This document shows, piece by piece, positions 8,084 through 16,182 of a stretch of DNA of 64,000 bases. Both the position numbers and the translations under genes were made by a program. The notes under the pieces are model-generated. The model saw nothing but the letters and a program-made list of their open reading frames with translations. It did not search any database and was not told the DNA's origin. How positions within the stretch are numbered: the first letter of the stretch is position 1; every line of letters starts with the position of its first letter. This stretch comes from CBIHON01 sp966211965 (lineage in GTDB: Bacteria > Pseudomonadota > Gammaproteobacteria > Burkholderiales > Burkholderiaceae_D), in NCBI GenBank assembly GCA_966211965.1, contig CBIHON010000001.1, positions 62,001 to 126,000 on the forward strand, in the 5' to 3' direction.

Positions 8084-8299
8084 TTACTTTGCGACGACAA
8101 TTTTGACGATCGTCACCAGCGTCGCAATAAAAATCAAGGCACCAATCACACCGGCGATGATCACATGCACCGGATTCAGTTGCGCCGCGTCTTTTTCATA
8201 GGCGCTTTTTTTCCTTACACCGAAAAACGACCACAACACCGCCTTTACCGTTGCCAGAAAAGATAGCTTGCGCTGCGTCGGTTTTTCCCAGTCCTGCAT
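8084..8299 (-). CDS. DUF2970 small membrane protein
   Basis: A 71-residue protein with a basic N-terminal half containing SFLATVKAVLWSFFGVRKKS and a single C-terminal membrane helix (about residues 45-68). This is the DUF2970 pattern, seen widely beside ctaG and ctaE in beta-proteobacteria. Its biochemical role is unknown; conservation of position suggests assembly or stabilisation of the oxidase. It lies between ctaG and ctaE with short spacers on the same strand. Confidence 0.85.
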   Translation of the reverse strand: MQDWEKPTQRKLSFLATVKAVLWSFFGVRKKSAYEKDAAQLNPVHVIIAGVIGALIFIATLVTIVKIVVAK

Positions 8300-8311
8300 A
8301 TACCCCGCCCC

Positions 8312-8890
8312 TCAACCGGCCTTCTTGCCTTGCCCGGCAATTTCAAAAAACGTATATGACAAGGTAATCGTCTTCACATCCTTTGGCAACGCCGCATCGA
8401 TAAAAAACACCACCGGCATCTGCTTCGCTTCATTCGGCCCTAGCGTCTGCTGCTTGAAACAGAAACACTCGACTTTCTTGAAATGTGCTGCCGCCTGTTG
8501 CGGCGCATAACTCGGGATCGCCTGCGCATCGATGCTGCGCGCTTGCGTATTCACCACTTCATACACCACTTGCGCCATCTCGCCCGGATGCACTTGCAGG
8601 CTGCTTACCGTCGGACGAAAACGCCAGGGGCCTTGTGCATTTCCGTCAAACTCGATCGTGATGGTTCTGGTCTTGTCGACCTGGGTATTGCTGATCATCC
8701 CCTCAACCGAAATATCTTTCGGCGTCAGGATATTAATGCCGGTAATTTCGCAAATCTTTTTGTAGACCGGAATCAGTGCATACCCGAAACCGAACATCAA
8801 CACCGCGACCACCACCAACTTTCCCAACATCTGCGCATTCAACTTGCGCGATGCACTGCCTTGGATGTCAGCCTTTTCTTGCGCGTCCAT
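8312..8890 (-). CDS. ctaG: Cytochrome c oxidase assembly protein CtaG (Cox11 family)
   Basis: A 192-residue protein with a short cytoplasmic N-terminus, one membrane helix (about residues 24-43) and a periplasmic Ig-like domain. The copper-binding motif is intact as ECFCFKQQ near residue 139. Cox11/CtaG inserts copper into the CuB site of subunit I. I chose the ATG at 8890 (M-D-A-Q-E-K); a longer in-frame start at 8944 would overlap the upstream small gene. The neighbours are the small assembly protein (stop 8892, one base away) and DUF2970. Confidence 0.94.
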   Translation of the reverse strand: MDAQEKADIQGSASRKLNAQMLGKLVVVAVLMFGFGYALIPVYKKICEITGINILTPKDISVEGMISNTQVDKTRTITIEFDGNAQGPWRFRPTVSSLQVHPGEMAQVVYEVVNTQARSIDAQAIPSYAPQQAAAHFKKVECFCFKQQTLGPNEAKQMPVVFFIDAALPKDVKTITLSYTFFEIAGQGKKAG

Positions 8891-8891
8891 C

Positions 8892-8999
8892 TCAACTGAA
8901 CCAGAAGCGCTTGACAAACACCCCGGCAAAAAACACCGCCGCAATCGAAGCCAGGATCAGCGCGGTCTTCAGGTTATTCGGCTTTTTCGGTTCGCTCAT
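8892..8999 (-). CDS. Cytochrome oxidase small assembly protein (35 residues)
   Basis: A 35-codon gene. The protein has a polar start (MSEPKKPNNLK), a single hydrophobic helix (about residues 12-28) and a KRFWFS tail. Proteins of this size and pattern are annotated between ctaD and ctaG in Burkholderiales as a small oxidase assembly protein. Its ATG lies 32 bases after the ctaD stop on the same strand and its TGA is one base before the ctaG start. That packing supports real translation. The exact function is unproven. Confidence 0.78.
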   Translation of the reverse strand: MSEPKKPNNLKTALILASIAAVFFAGVFVKRFWFS

Positions 9000-9031
9000 A
9001 TCAGTTCGGCGGGCCGAAGCCCGCCCTTCAA

Positions 9032-10633
9032 TTACTTCACTGTCGGCGGCACTTCAAAGGTATGGAAAGGCGCCGGGCTAGGCACAGTCCATTCCAGGCC
9101 TTCCGCCCCATCCCATGGCTTATCTGCCGCTTTTTCTCCACCCCTGATCGATGGCAGCACCACGAAGAGCAGGAAATACACTTGCGACAAGCCGAAACCA
9201 AAGGCGCCGATGGTCGCGATCATGTTGAAATCGGTGAACTGCGCAGGATAGTCTGCGTAGCGGCGCGGCATGCCGGCCAAACCCAGGAAATGCATCGGGA
9301 AGAACGTAATGTTGAACGTGATCAGCGAAGCCCAGAAATGGATCTTGCCGCGGGTTTCGTTGTACATGTGGCCGGTCCACTTTGGCCCCCAGTAGTAGTA
9401 CCCGGCGAACAAGGCGAACAGCGAGCCTGCCACCAGCACATAATGGAAGTGGGCAACCACATAGTAGGTGTCCTGCAACTGAATATCGATCGGTGTCACC
9501 GCCAGGATCAAGCCGGTGAAGCCGCCCATCGTGAACACGAAAATAAAGCCGACTGCGAACAGCATGGGGGTCTCGAAAGTCATCGAGCCTTTCCACATCG
9601 TCGCAATCCAGTTGAACACTTTCACGCCGGTCGGGATTGCGATCAACATCGTCGCGTACATGAAGAACAACTGGCCGGTTACCGGCATGCCGGTGGTAAA
9701 CATGTGATGCGCCCAGACGATGAAGGACAGGATTGCGATCGACGAAGTTGCATACACCATCGATGCGTAACCGAACAAGGTCTTACGCGCGAAGGCCGGA
9801 ATGATGTGCGACACGATACCGAAGGCCGGCAAAATCATGATGTATACCTCGGGATGGCCGAAGAACCAGAAAATGTGCTGATACATGACCGGGTCACCGC
9901 CACCTGCCGCATTGAAGAACGAGGTGCCGAAGTGGCGGTCTGTCAAGGTCATGGTGATGGCGCCGGCCAAAACCGGCATCACGGCGATCAGCAGGTAGGC
10001 GGTGATCAGCCAGGTCCAGCAGAACATCGGCATCTTCATCAGCGTCATGCCGGGAGCACGCATATTCAGGATGGTCGTAATGATGTTGATCGAACCCATG
10101 ATCGAGGAAGCACCCATGATGTGCATTGCGAAAATCCCCATGTCCATGCCGATGCCCATCTGGGTCGACAACGGCGCATACAGGGTCCAGCCTGCGGCGG
10201 TGGCGCCACCAGGCACCCAGAATGAACCGGCCAGCAGCAGGGCTGCAGGGGGCAACAGCCAGAACGAGAAGTTGTTCATCCGGGCAAACGCCATGTCGGA
10301 GGCGCCGACTTGCAGAGGAATCATCCAGTTGGCGAAGCCGACGAAGGCCGGCATGATCGCGCCGAACACCATCATCAAACCGTGCATGGTGGTCAACTGA
10401 TTGAAAAACTCCGGCTGGAACAATTGCAGGCCGGGCTGGAACAACTCGCTGCGAATCATCAGCGCCAACACGCCGCCGGACATCAGCATGGCGAAGGAAA
10501 ACCACAGGTAGAGAGTGCCGATATCCTTGTGATTGGTTGCGTACAACCAGCGGCGCCAGCCATGGGGATGATGGTCGTGCGCGGCGTGGTCGTGAGAATG
10601 ATCGTGTGCGTGATCGATTGCTGTTGTGCTCAT
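9032..10633 (-). CDS. ctaD: Cytochrome c oxidase subunit I
   Basis: A 533-residue, twelve-helix heme-copper oxidase catalytic subunit. The redox ligands are visible: HGLMMVFGAIMP for low-spin heme a, FFGHPEVYIMILP with the cross-linked His-Tyr of CuB, VWAHHMFTTGMP with the CuB His pair, and AHFHYVLVAGS for heme a3 and heme a. The HPEVY sequence marks an A-type oxidase with a full K-channel Tyr. The N-terminus is rich in His (about residues 8-25), a possible metal-binding tail. An AGGAG ribosome binding site precedes the ATG. It follows ctaC and precedes the assembly genes on the same transcript. Confidence 0.97.
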   Translation of the reverse strand: MSTTAIDHAHDHSHDHAAHDHHPHGWRRWLYATNHKDIGTLYLWFSFAMLMSGGVLALMIRSELFQPGLQLFQPEFFNQLTTMHGLMMVFGAIMPAFVGFANWMIPLQVGASDMAFARMNNFSFWLLPPAALLLAGSFWVPGGATAAGWTLYAPLSTQMGIGMDMGIFAMHIMGASSIMGSINIITTILNMRAPGMTLMKMPMFCWTWLITAYLLIAVMPVLAGAITMTLTDRHFGTSFFNAAGGGDPVMYQHIFWFFGHPEVYIMILPAFGIVSHIIPAFARKTLFGYASMVYATSSIAILSFIVWAHHMFTTGMPVTGQLFFMYATMLIAIPTGVKVFNWIATMWKGSMTFETPMLFAVGFIFVFTMGGFTGLILAVTPIDIQLQDTYYVVAHFHYVLVAGSLFALFAGYYYWGPKWTGHMYNETRGKIHFWASLITFNITFFPMHFLGLAGMPRRYADYPAQFTDFNMIATIGAFGFGLSQVYFLLFVVLPSIRGGEKAADKPWDGAEGLEWTVPSPAPFHTFEVPPTVK

Positions 10634-10723
10634 CTCGAACTCCTATTTTCAATCAGTTGAGGGCAGAGTAATTCGTCGCGCTTCGGCGCTTTACAAACTC
10701 TGTCCCGCAATGCTTTTACTCAG

Positions 10724-11884
10724 TTACTTGCGCGCAGCGAGAACTTCAGCCGGTTGAACGATATTTTCCTGAGCCTTGTTGGACCAGTTGTTGCGTGTGT
10801 AAGTCACCACTGCAGCGATGTCCGTATCCGACAACGCTGCCTTCCATGGCGGCATCGCATTTTTTCCGTTCAACACGATTTTGATTTGATCGATCTTGGG
10901 GCCATTCACAATTGGCGAACCGTCGAGAGCAGGAAAGGCGCCCGGCACACCCTTGCCTGTCGCCTGGTGGCAGACTGCGCAATTGGCGGCATAAACTTTT
11001 TCGCCGCGCTGCTTCAACTCGTCGATCGTCCAGACTTTGCTCGGATCATCGGCTTTGGCAGCCATTTCCTTTTTCTTGCCCGCCACCCATGCCTTGTAGT
11101 CGTCATCGCTGACCACGTTCACGACGATAGGCATGAAGGCGTGTTCCTTGCCGCACAGTTCGACGCATTGACCGCGATAGGTGCCGATCTTTTCGGCCTT
11201 GAACCAGGTGTCGCGCACGAAGCCGGGAATCGCATCCTGCTTGACGCCGAAAGCAGGAATCGTCCAGGCGTGGATCACATCATTGGCTGTGGTAATGAGG
11301 CGCACTTTTTTATTGACCGGCACGACCACGGGATTGTCGACTTCAAGCAGGTATTCCGCATTTTTGGCTTTGCTCGGATCAGTGACCTGCTCGCGCGGGG
11401 TAGCCAAGTTGGACAGGAAGGAAATGCCTTCGCCGTCGCCCTTCAGATAATCGTAGCCCCACTTCCATTGCATGCCTGTCACCTTGATAGTGAGGTCGGC
11501 ATTGGAAGTATCTTTCATCGCGACGACGGTCTTGGTGGCCGGGAGCGCCATGCCGATCACGATCAGGAAAGGCACCACGGTCCAGGCGATCTCGACTGCC
11601 GTACTCTCATGGAAGGTGGCGGGTTTGTGGCCCAGCGATTTGCGATGCATGAGGATGGAATAAAACATGAAGCCGAATACGGCAACGAAAATCACCAGGC
11701 AGATAACCAGCATCAAGGTATGCAGCCAGTAGATGTCCCGCGCAATTTGCGTGACCGGTTGCTGCAGGTTGAGTTCACGCACAGCCGGACCACCTACGCT
11801 ATCAGTCACCGCCCAGGATGGCAGACCGACGGCCATGAGCAGCGCACTGAACATCAAGGATTGAAGGCGCTTCGCATATTTCAT
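10724..11884 (-). CDS. ctaC: Cytochrome c oxidase subunit II with fused cytochrome c domain (caa3-like)
   Basis: A 386-residue precursor. A signal peptide (residues 1-25, ending PSWA) is followed by two membrane helices (about 50-75 and 95-115). The CuA cupredoxin domain has ligands in CVELCGKEHAFMP near 240-252. A C-terminal mono-heme cytochrome c domain has CAVCH near residue 301 and an axial Met in NAMPPWK. The fused cytochrome c makes this a caa3-like subunit II. The ATG at 11884 was chosen because it opens the signal peptide and follows GGGGAAATT; an upstream in-frame extension has no such signal. It is the first gene of the oxidase operon. Confidence 0.95.
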   Translation of the reverse strand: MKYAKRLQSLMFSALLMAVGLPSWAVTDSVGGPAVRELNLQQPVTQIARDIYWLHTLMLVICLVIFVAVFGFMFYSILMHRKSLGHKPATFHESTAVEIAWTVVPFLIVIGMALPATKTVVAMKDTSNADLTIKVTGMQWKWGYDYLKGDGEGISFLSNLATPREQVTDPSKAKNAEYLLEVDNPVVVPVNKKVRLITTANDVIHAWTIPAFGVKQDAIPGFVRDTWFKAEKIGTYRGQCVELCGKEHAFMPIVVNVVSDDDYKAWVAGKKKEMAAKADDPSKVWTIDELKQRGEKVYAANCAVCHQATGKGVPGAFPALDGSPIVNGPKIDQIKIVLNGKNAMPPWKAALSDTDIAAVVTYTRNNWSNKAQENIVQPAEVLAARK

Positions 11885-12514
11885 AATTTCCCCAAAAGCC
11901 CAAAATAAGAATTCTTTACCTTGGCGAGAGTGCACTCGCAGATCGAGCACGACCCAGCCTCGCCTCCACTCCGTCAAAACCGCTCCGCATCAACCTGCGG
12001 CACACCGGCCTGCAAGCAGATCAGCCCGCAGGGAAATACAGGCGGTTTGATGCGTATTCTGCGCATATCCACATTGAATTGCCGGGCAACTCCAAGCCGA
12101 GCAGCTCGACCATCAGACTTTCTTTGCTTAACCGAACAACATGCTTGCAAGCAACCAATCACAGTGCCAAATGGCCGTCGCCCGTCATAAAAGCAGGCAT
12201 ATTGGCGCCCAAGCAATGAACTAACGCGATACCAAACAATTGCGCTCAAAACCTATCCTGGCGAGGCCATCACGGCAGCATATTCAAACGCGGCACCTTC
12301 AAACAAACAACCGAGAAATATCGGCACGCCGGCCCCAAAACTCAACGAGTATAAGGCGGAAAGAGACCGGTTATCAAGCAGAAATACAGCAGACTTTCCA
12401 TGCTCCAGAGCAAGCCTTAACGAAAATTTCGGAATATTATTGCCGCCCTGGCAATCAGGGCCGATTGCTTCATGTGAGGCCGCAAATAGTTGCAACACGG
12501 CAAAATCAAATTGC
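11885..12514. other. Long non-coding region between ctaC and the bioC-like gene (630 bases)
   Basis: No convincing gene is seen on either strand. Open frames at 11974-12249 and 12253-12606 (-), and 11921-12190 and 12240-12596 (+), have compositions unlike proteins and no family features. The stretch probably holds the cox operon promoter and a leader of about 450 bases; a good sigma-70 candidate lies at 12348-12377 on the minus strand. I see no terminator hairpin for the bioC-like gene that ends at 12515, so read-through is possible. Confidence 0.5.
12348..12377 (-). promoter_or_regulatory. Candidate sigma-70 promoter for the cytochrome oxidase operon
   Basis: On the minus strand TTGATA (12377-12372) and TATACT (12353-12348) are separated by 18 bases. 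Each matches the consensus at five of six positions. It points towards ctaC, whose start is about 460 bases downstream. No other strong -35/-10 pair was seen nearer the gene, though it was not searched by computation. Confidence 0.4.
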
Positions 12515-13459
12515 CTATTTTTTAGGCAGATCGAATCGAATGATCGCTTCGCCGCGCGCCGTGGTTCGCGGCGCGGGCCTAAACGCATGTCCATAGATGA
12601 TTTCAAATGTCAGCGGGATTTTGCCGTCCGCACGACGCATCTGTTCAAGCAATGTCGAGACCCGTTGCCATGCCCGCCGTCCGAGCATGCCGCGGCGGCG
12701 GGTCAGCAAGGGATTGCCGCCCCAGGCACGAACATCCGCCATCAGCTTTGCCACCGATTCATAGGTGACGACAATCGTTTCCATATCCATCACCGGTGTC
12801 GAAAAACCGGCATTGACCAACATGTCGCCGAAGTCATGCATATCGACAAAAGGCAGGGCGTGCGGTGCGGCATCGGCTTCGGCAAACGCAGTACGCAACT
12901 CCTTGAAGGTATCGGGCCCAAAGCACGAAAACATCAACAAGCCATCGACGCGCAGCACGCGCCGCCATTCCGCAAAAACACGATCAGGCTGCGGATGCCA
13001 ATGCAAGGCCAGATTGGACCAGACCAGCTCGACCGCATTCGCCCCTATAGGAAGTTGTGCAAAATCGCCGCTCAGCAAACCTGAACTCAACCCCAGTCCA
13101 GCGCCTGCTTTGGCCGGCAGCCATTTTTTCAGCATCCGGCTCATTGACGACAAGGCTGCCAGTTGCTTGCTGCGAGCCGCCATTAGCATGGCCGGCGAGG
13201 CATCCAGACCGAGTATCAAGGCGTCGGAAAAGCGCTCCTGCAATACGGGCAAATCCGCACCTTCGCCGCAACCGGCATCGAGCACGCGCTGCGGCGTGAT
13301 TTTCACCAGCGCCAGGCGCTCATGCATCCGGTCTGCTACTTCACGCCGCAGGAAATCTGACTCCGCAACGTGCTCGGGAGTTGCAAAGAATTTGCGAACC
13401 AACGACAAGTCGATGGGGGCGCTGAGTTTTATGTCCGGGGAGGTGGAATTGGAGGGCAC
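12515..13459 (-). CDS. BioC-like SAM-dependent methyltransferase
   Basis: A 314-residue class I methyltransferase. SAM motif I reads VLDAGCGEGADLPVL near residues 60-74, and LVWSNLALHWHPQPDRVFAEWRRVLRVDGLLMFS at about 155-188 closely matches the BioC pattern in which W-S-N-L-A-x-x-W is conserved. BioC methylates malonyl-ACP to start pimelate and biotin synthesis. BioC-like genes beside comF are usual in Burkholderiales, although E. coli BioC is shorter and other substrates cannot be excluded. The start is GTG at 13459; there is no ATG nearby. It is divergent from comF, with only 66 bases between the starts. Confidence 0.75.
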   Translation of the reverse strand: MPSNSTSPDIKLSAPIDLSLVRKFFATPEHVAESDFLRREVADRMHERLALVKITPQRVLDAGCGEGADLPVLQERFSDALILGLDASPAMLMAARSKQLAALSSMSRMLKKWLPAKAGAGLGLSSGLLSGDFAQLPIGANAVELVWSNLALHWHPQPDRVFAEWRRVLRVDGLLMFSCFGPDTFKELRTAFAEADAAPHALPFVDMHDFGDMLVNAGFSTPVMDMETIVVTYESVAKLMADVRAWGGNPLLTRRRGMLGRRAWQRVSTLLEQMRRADGKIPLTFEIIYGHAFRPAPRTTARGEAIIRFDLPKK

Positions 13460-13525
13460 GATGGAATCTGGAACAGATGATGAGATAATCTCTCACAGTT
13501 TACACGCTTGAAGACAGCTCCCTAT

Positions 13526-14305
13526 ATGCCGTCCCGTTTTCTGCAATGGTTGCACCACGCGGCGTCGCGCCTGCCGGCAATTCTGCCCTCCTCATGCGCC
13601 CTATGCGGAGCCAGCGGCGACACGGCGATGTGCGCCGGCTGCCATACGCAATTCTTCCAATGTCGTCAGCAACGTTGCGTGCAATGCGCGATACCCTTGC
13701 CGGCAATGGCCGAGGCTCCAGCCGAAAACGGCGTCACGCGCTGCGGCGACTGCCTATCCCGCCCGCCGGCTTTCGATGCAACGATCGTGGCAGCGGATTA
13801 TGCGGCGCCGATCGATCAATTGGTGCTGGCCCTGAAGTTCGGCAATCGCCTGGCCTTGGCGCCGCTGTTTGCCAACATGTTGCGTGATGCCTTGCTGCGC
13901 ATGCCCGCCGTCGCCTTGCCGACCCAATTGACCGCGGTTCCGCTGGGTACCCGGCGCCTGCGCGAGCGCGGCTTCAATCAGGCATTGGAAATCGCCAAGC
14001 CCTTATCGCGCGCCCTTGGCATCCGGCTCGATGCGCGCCTCACCATGCGCTTGCGCGATACCCAGGCGCAAGCCTTGCTGCCCCCGAATGAACGGCACAA
14101 AAATATTCGCCGTGCCTTCGTCGTATCGAACCATGCCATCGACCTGGTGCGCGGCCGGCATGTCGGAGTGGTCGACGATGTGATCACCACGGGTGAAACG
14201 CTGAATGAAATGGCGGCGGCTTTAAAACGTTTCGGCGCGGCGCGCGTCACCAATTTCGTGTTCGCCCGAACAGCGCAAAATTCCAATCAGAGAGGAGCAG
14301 AGTAA
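13526..14305 (+). CDS. comF: ComF-family phosphoribosyltransferase-like protein
   Basis: A 259-residue protein with a ComF layout. An N-terminal Cys-rich zinc module (CALCGASGDTAMCAGC, CVQC and CGDC within about residues 25-82) is followed by a double-zinc/PRTase region with DQLVLALKFGNRLALAPLF. The PRPP-binding loop VVDDVITTGETL lies near 215-226. ComF assists uptake of transforming DNA in competent bacteria; its enzymatic activity is unproven. I prefer the ATG at 13526; a TTG at 13508 in frame adds six residues. It is followed by a palindromic repeat element rather than by a clear terminator. Confidence 0.9.
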   Translation: MPSRFLQWLHHAASRLPAILPSSCALCGASGDTAMCAGCHTQFFQCRQQRCVQCAIPLPAMAEAPAENGVTRCGDCLSRPPAFDATIVAADYAAPIDQLVLALKFGNRLALAPLFANMLRDALLRMPAVALPTQLTAVPLGTRRLRERGFNQALEIAKPLSRALGIRLDARLTMRLRDTQAQALLPPNERHKNIRRAFVVSNHAIDLVRGRHVGVVDDVITTGETLNEMAAALKRFGAARVTNFVFARTAQNSNQRGAE

Positions 14306-14334
14306 TTTTCTGCAAGACAAAAACGCAAAAATCT

Positions 14335-14499
14335 CTAGTGTCCTGTTCCGTAAATTCGTAGCAAAAGTAAAAGTGACGAAATCGGGCCGAGACAAGGAAA
14401 AAAGCACAGCAAGGCCGAGGCCTTGCGCGCATTGTTGACGCGGTATCGGCGCGATTCTCGTCATCTTTTATGCAACGAATTTACGGAACAGGATACTAG
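14335..14499. repeat. 165-base centre-symmetric palindromic element, MITE-like
   Basis: The outer arms 14335-14359 and 14475-14499 are inverted copies matching at 24 of 25 bases. They begin CTAGTGTCCTGTTCCG and end, on the other side, CGGAACAGGATACTAG. Symmetry continues imperfectly inwards (GACGA-AATCGGGCCGA against its mirror GACGAGAATCGCGCCGA) to a perfect core GCAAGGCC-GA-GGCCTTGC at 14409-14426, exactly at the middle. There is no coding capacity. The arms and size suit a miniature inverted-repeat element. CTAG at both tips could be a target duplication or part of the arms. Confidence 0.75.
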
Positions 14500-14524
14500 C
14501 TCGCGTCCCAAAAGGAGAATCATT

Positions 14525-14995
14525 TTGTTTCACGTCGTACTGGTTGAACCCGAAATCCCCCCGAATACCGGCAACATCATCCGCCTTTGCGCCAATACCG
14601 GAGCGCAACTGCATTTGATAGAACCGCTCGGCTTTCCGCTCGACGACGCCAAGATGCGCCGCGCCGGACTCGATTATCATGACTACGCAACAATGAAAGT
14701 GCATCACGACTGGGCCGCCTTTATTACCGCCGAAAATCCCGCTGCCGCGCGCATGTTTGCCTTGACCACGCACGGCTCGACGCCATTCGCAAGCATGGCC
14801 TTTCAGCCCGGCGACGTGTTCGTCTTCGGATCCGAAACCAAGGGCTTGGCCCCTGCGCTGCGCGAATCGTTCCCGCCGTCGCAACGCATCAGGTTGCCGA
14901 TGCGGCCCGATAATCGCAGCCTGAATCTGTCGAATACGGTCGCCGTGGTGGTATATGAAGCTTGGCGGCAAAATGGTTTCGCCGGCGGCAACTAA
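14525..14995 (+). CDS. trmL: tRNA (cytidine(34)-2'-O)-methyltransferase
   Basis: A 156-residue SPOUT-class (SpoU) methyltransferase with the trefoil-knot motifs. N-terminal VLVEPEIPPNTGNIIRLCANTG, FGSETKGLAPALRE in the middle, and C-terminal RLPMRPDNRSLNLSNTVAVVVYE are all intact. TrmL adds a 2'-O-methyl group to the wobble nucleotide of tRNA-Leu isoacceptors. The start is TTG at 14525, placed seven bases after AGGAG (14513-14517), giving M-F-H-V-V-L-V-E-P. The ribosome binding site lies only 14 bases beyond the palindromic element. Confidence 0.9.
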   Translation: MFHVVLVEPEIPPNTGNIIRLCANTGAQLHLIEPLGFPLDDAKMRRAGLDYHDYATMKVHHDWAAFITAENPAAARMFALTTHGSTPFASMAFQPGDVFVFGSETKGLAPALRESFPPSQRIRLPMRPDNRSLNLSNTVAVVVYEAWRQNGFAGGN

Positions 14996-15013
14996 CACTC
15001 ATTTAGGAGCATC

Positions 15014-15457
15014 ATGCATTCCCGTTCGATTTTCGCACTCACCAGCGCGCTTCTTGTTTGCGCTGCCGCCGTCGCCCAAACTTACAAAGGCGGCGATTTG
15101 CTCATAACCCAAGCTTTTGCTCGCAGTACGGTGCCCGGCCAAACCAGTGGCGCCGCATACCTCAGCATCGAGAACAAGGGCAAGGCTCCCGACAAATTGA
15201 TCGGCGTCGCCTCGCCGGCCGCCAAATCAGTCCAGATCCACACCATGGCGATGGACGGCAATGTGATGAAGATGCGCGAAGCGACCGAGATCGCTCTCCA
15301 ACCCGCAACCAAGGTTGCAATGCAGCCGGGCGATGGCTATCACATCATGTTGATCGGCCTGAAAAAGGCTCTCAAAGCGGGGGACAAGTTTCCCTTGACG
15401 CTGAATTTTGAAAAATCAGGAAAGGTCGAGGTGGCCGTACCGGTAGAAAATCACTGA
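15014..15457 (+). CDS. Periplasmic PCu(A)C copper chaperone
   Basis: A 147-residue exported protein with a signal peptide (about residues 1-22, ending AVAQ). The PCu(A)C copper motif H-x-M...M...H-x-M is visible as HTMAMDGNVMKM near residues 76-87 and YHIMLIGLKK near 114-123. The family carries Cu(I) in the periplasm and supplies the CuA site of cytochrome oxidase, fitting the oxidase locus nearby. It has an AGGAG ribosome binding site and follows trmL by 18 bases. Its 3' end overlaps the convergent rfaE2 stop by seven bases. Confidence 0.9.
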   Translation: MHSRSIFALTSALLVCAAAVAQTYKGGDLLITQAFARSTVPGQTSGAAYLSIENKGKAPDKLIGVASPAAKSVQIHTMAMDGNVMKMREATEIALQPATKVAMQPGDGYHIMLIGLKKALKAGDKFPLTLNFEKSGKVEVAVPVENH

Positions 15458-15942
15458 CCGGCTTCCCTGACCTTGGCCAGCAATTTGGTGGTCGAACGAT
15501 CATGTTCGAAATCGATTGCCAGCGCTCGGCCGCCATAGGCCAACACCGCACGCCCCTCGGGAATCCCTGCCATATCGTAATCGCCGCCCTTGGCATAAAT
15601 GTCGGGGCACGCCTCTTGTACCACTTCCAGCGCCGTATCCTCGTCGAACGGAACCACCAGGCTGACGGCTTCCAGCGCCGCCAGCACCGCCATCCGGTCT
15701 TCGCAAATGTTGAGCGGCCGATCATTTCCTTTGCCAAGACGCTTTACCGAGGCATCGGTGTTGACCGCGACAACCAGCGAAGCGCCCAGCGCACGCGCTT
15801 GCGCCAGGTAGGTCACGTGGCCCCGATGCAGAATGTCAAATACGCCATTGGTCAGCACAACCGGTTTTCCGAGTGCCGCGACGCGATCCTTGAAGGTGTC
15901 ACGGGTGCATATCTTGGATTCGAAGGAAGCGGTGAGGGACAT
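15451..15942 (-). CDS. rfaE2: D-glycero-beta-D-manno-heptose 1-phosphate adenylyltransferase
   Basis: A 163-residue nucleotidyltransferase corresponding to the C-terminal half of E. coli HldE. The HxGH catalytic motif appears in GVFDILHRGHVTYLAQA near residues 33-49, with AVNTDASVKRLGKG following and the KGGDYDMAGIPEG loop near 114. It activates heptose-1-phosphate with ATP to ADP-heptose for the lipopolysaccharide inner core. The kinase half (RfaE1) is absent here and must be encoded elsewhere, as is usual in this group. The ATG at 15942 has a GGAG site 8 bases upstream. Confidence 0.93.
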   Translation of the reverse strand: MSLTASFESKICTRDTFKDRVAALGKPVVLTNGVFDILHRGHVTYLAQARALGASLVVAVNTDASVKRLGKGNDRPLNICEDRMAVLAALEAVSLVVPFDEDTALEVVQEACPDIYAKGGDYDMAGIPEGRAVLAYGGRALAIDFEHDRSTTKLLAKVREAGQ

Positions 15943-16182
15943 TGGTAACTCCGGGAAAAAGCTGATTGTAGCAAGGGCCAATTACCGGTCCATCCAAATG
16001 CCCCAGCATATGACAAAACCGGCCTCCTGAATCCGTTCCAGAACGGCTGCGAGGCCTTTACTCTCTCGATAACAAAAAGACAACGCGCACTCGCCATGCA
16101 CCGGCTCCGGCTTGCCTGTGGGAATAACGGCCGCGAGCCATGCGACGTGTATAATTTTCTGTTTTTGGTATTTTCCCGATCC

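Noticed and set aside
9062..10225. 387-codon + strand frame opposite ctaD
   Set aside because: It is the antisense shadow of a highly conserved gene; its His/Arg/Gln-rich product has no protein-like features.
11974..12606. Minus-strand frames in the ctaC upstream gap
   Set aside because: The codons lack family similarity, one overlaps the bioC-like 3' end and the candidate promoter lies within them.
14335..14499. Palindromic element considered as an insertion sequence
   Set aside because: There is no transposase frame within its 165 bases, so it is listed as a repeat only.
16150..16155. TATAAT considered as the promoter of the coiled-coil methyltransferase
   Set aside because: A perfect -10 but no acceptable -35 at 15-19 bases; noted in the gene entry, not called as a feature.
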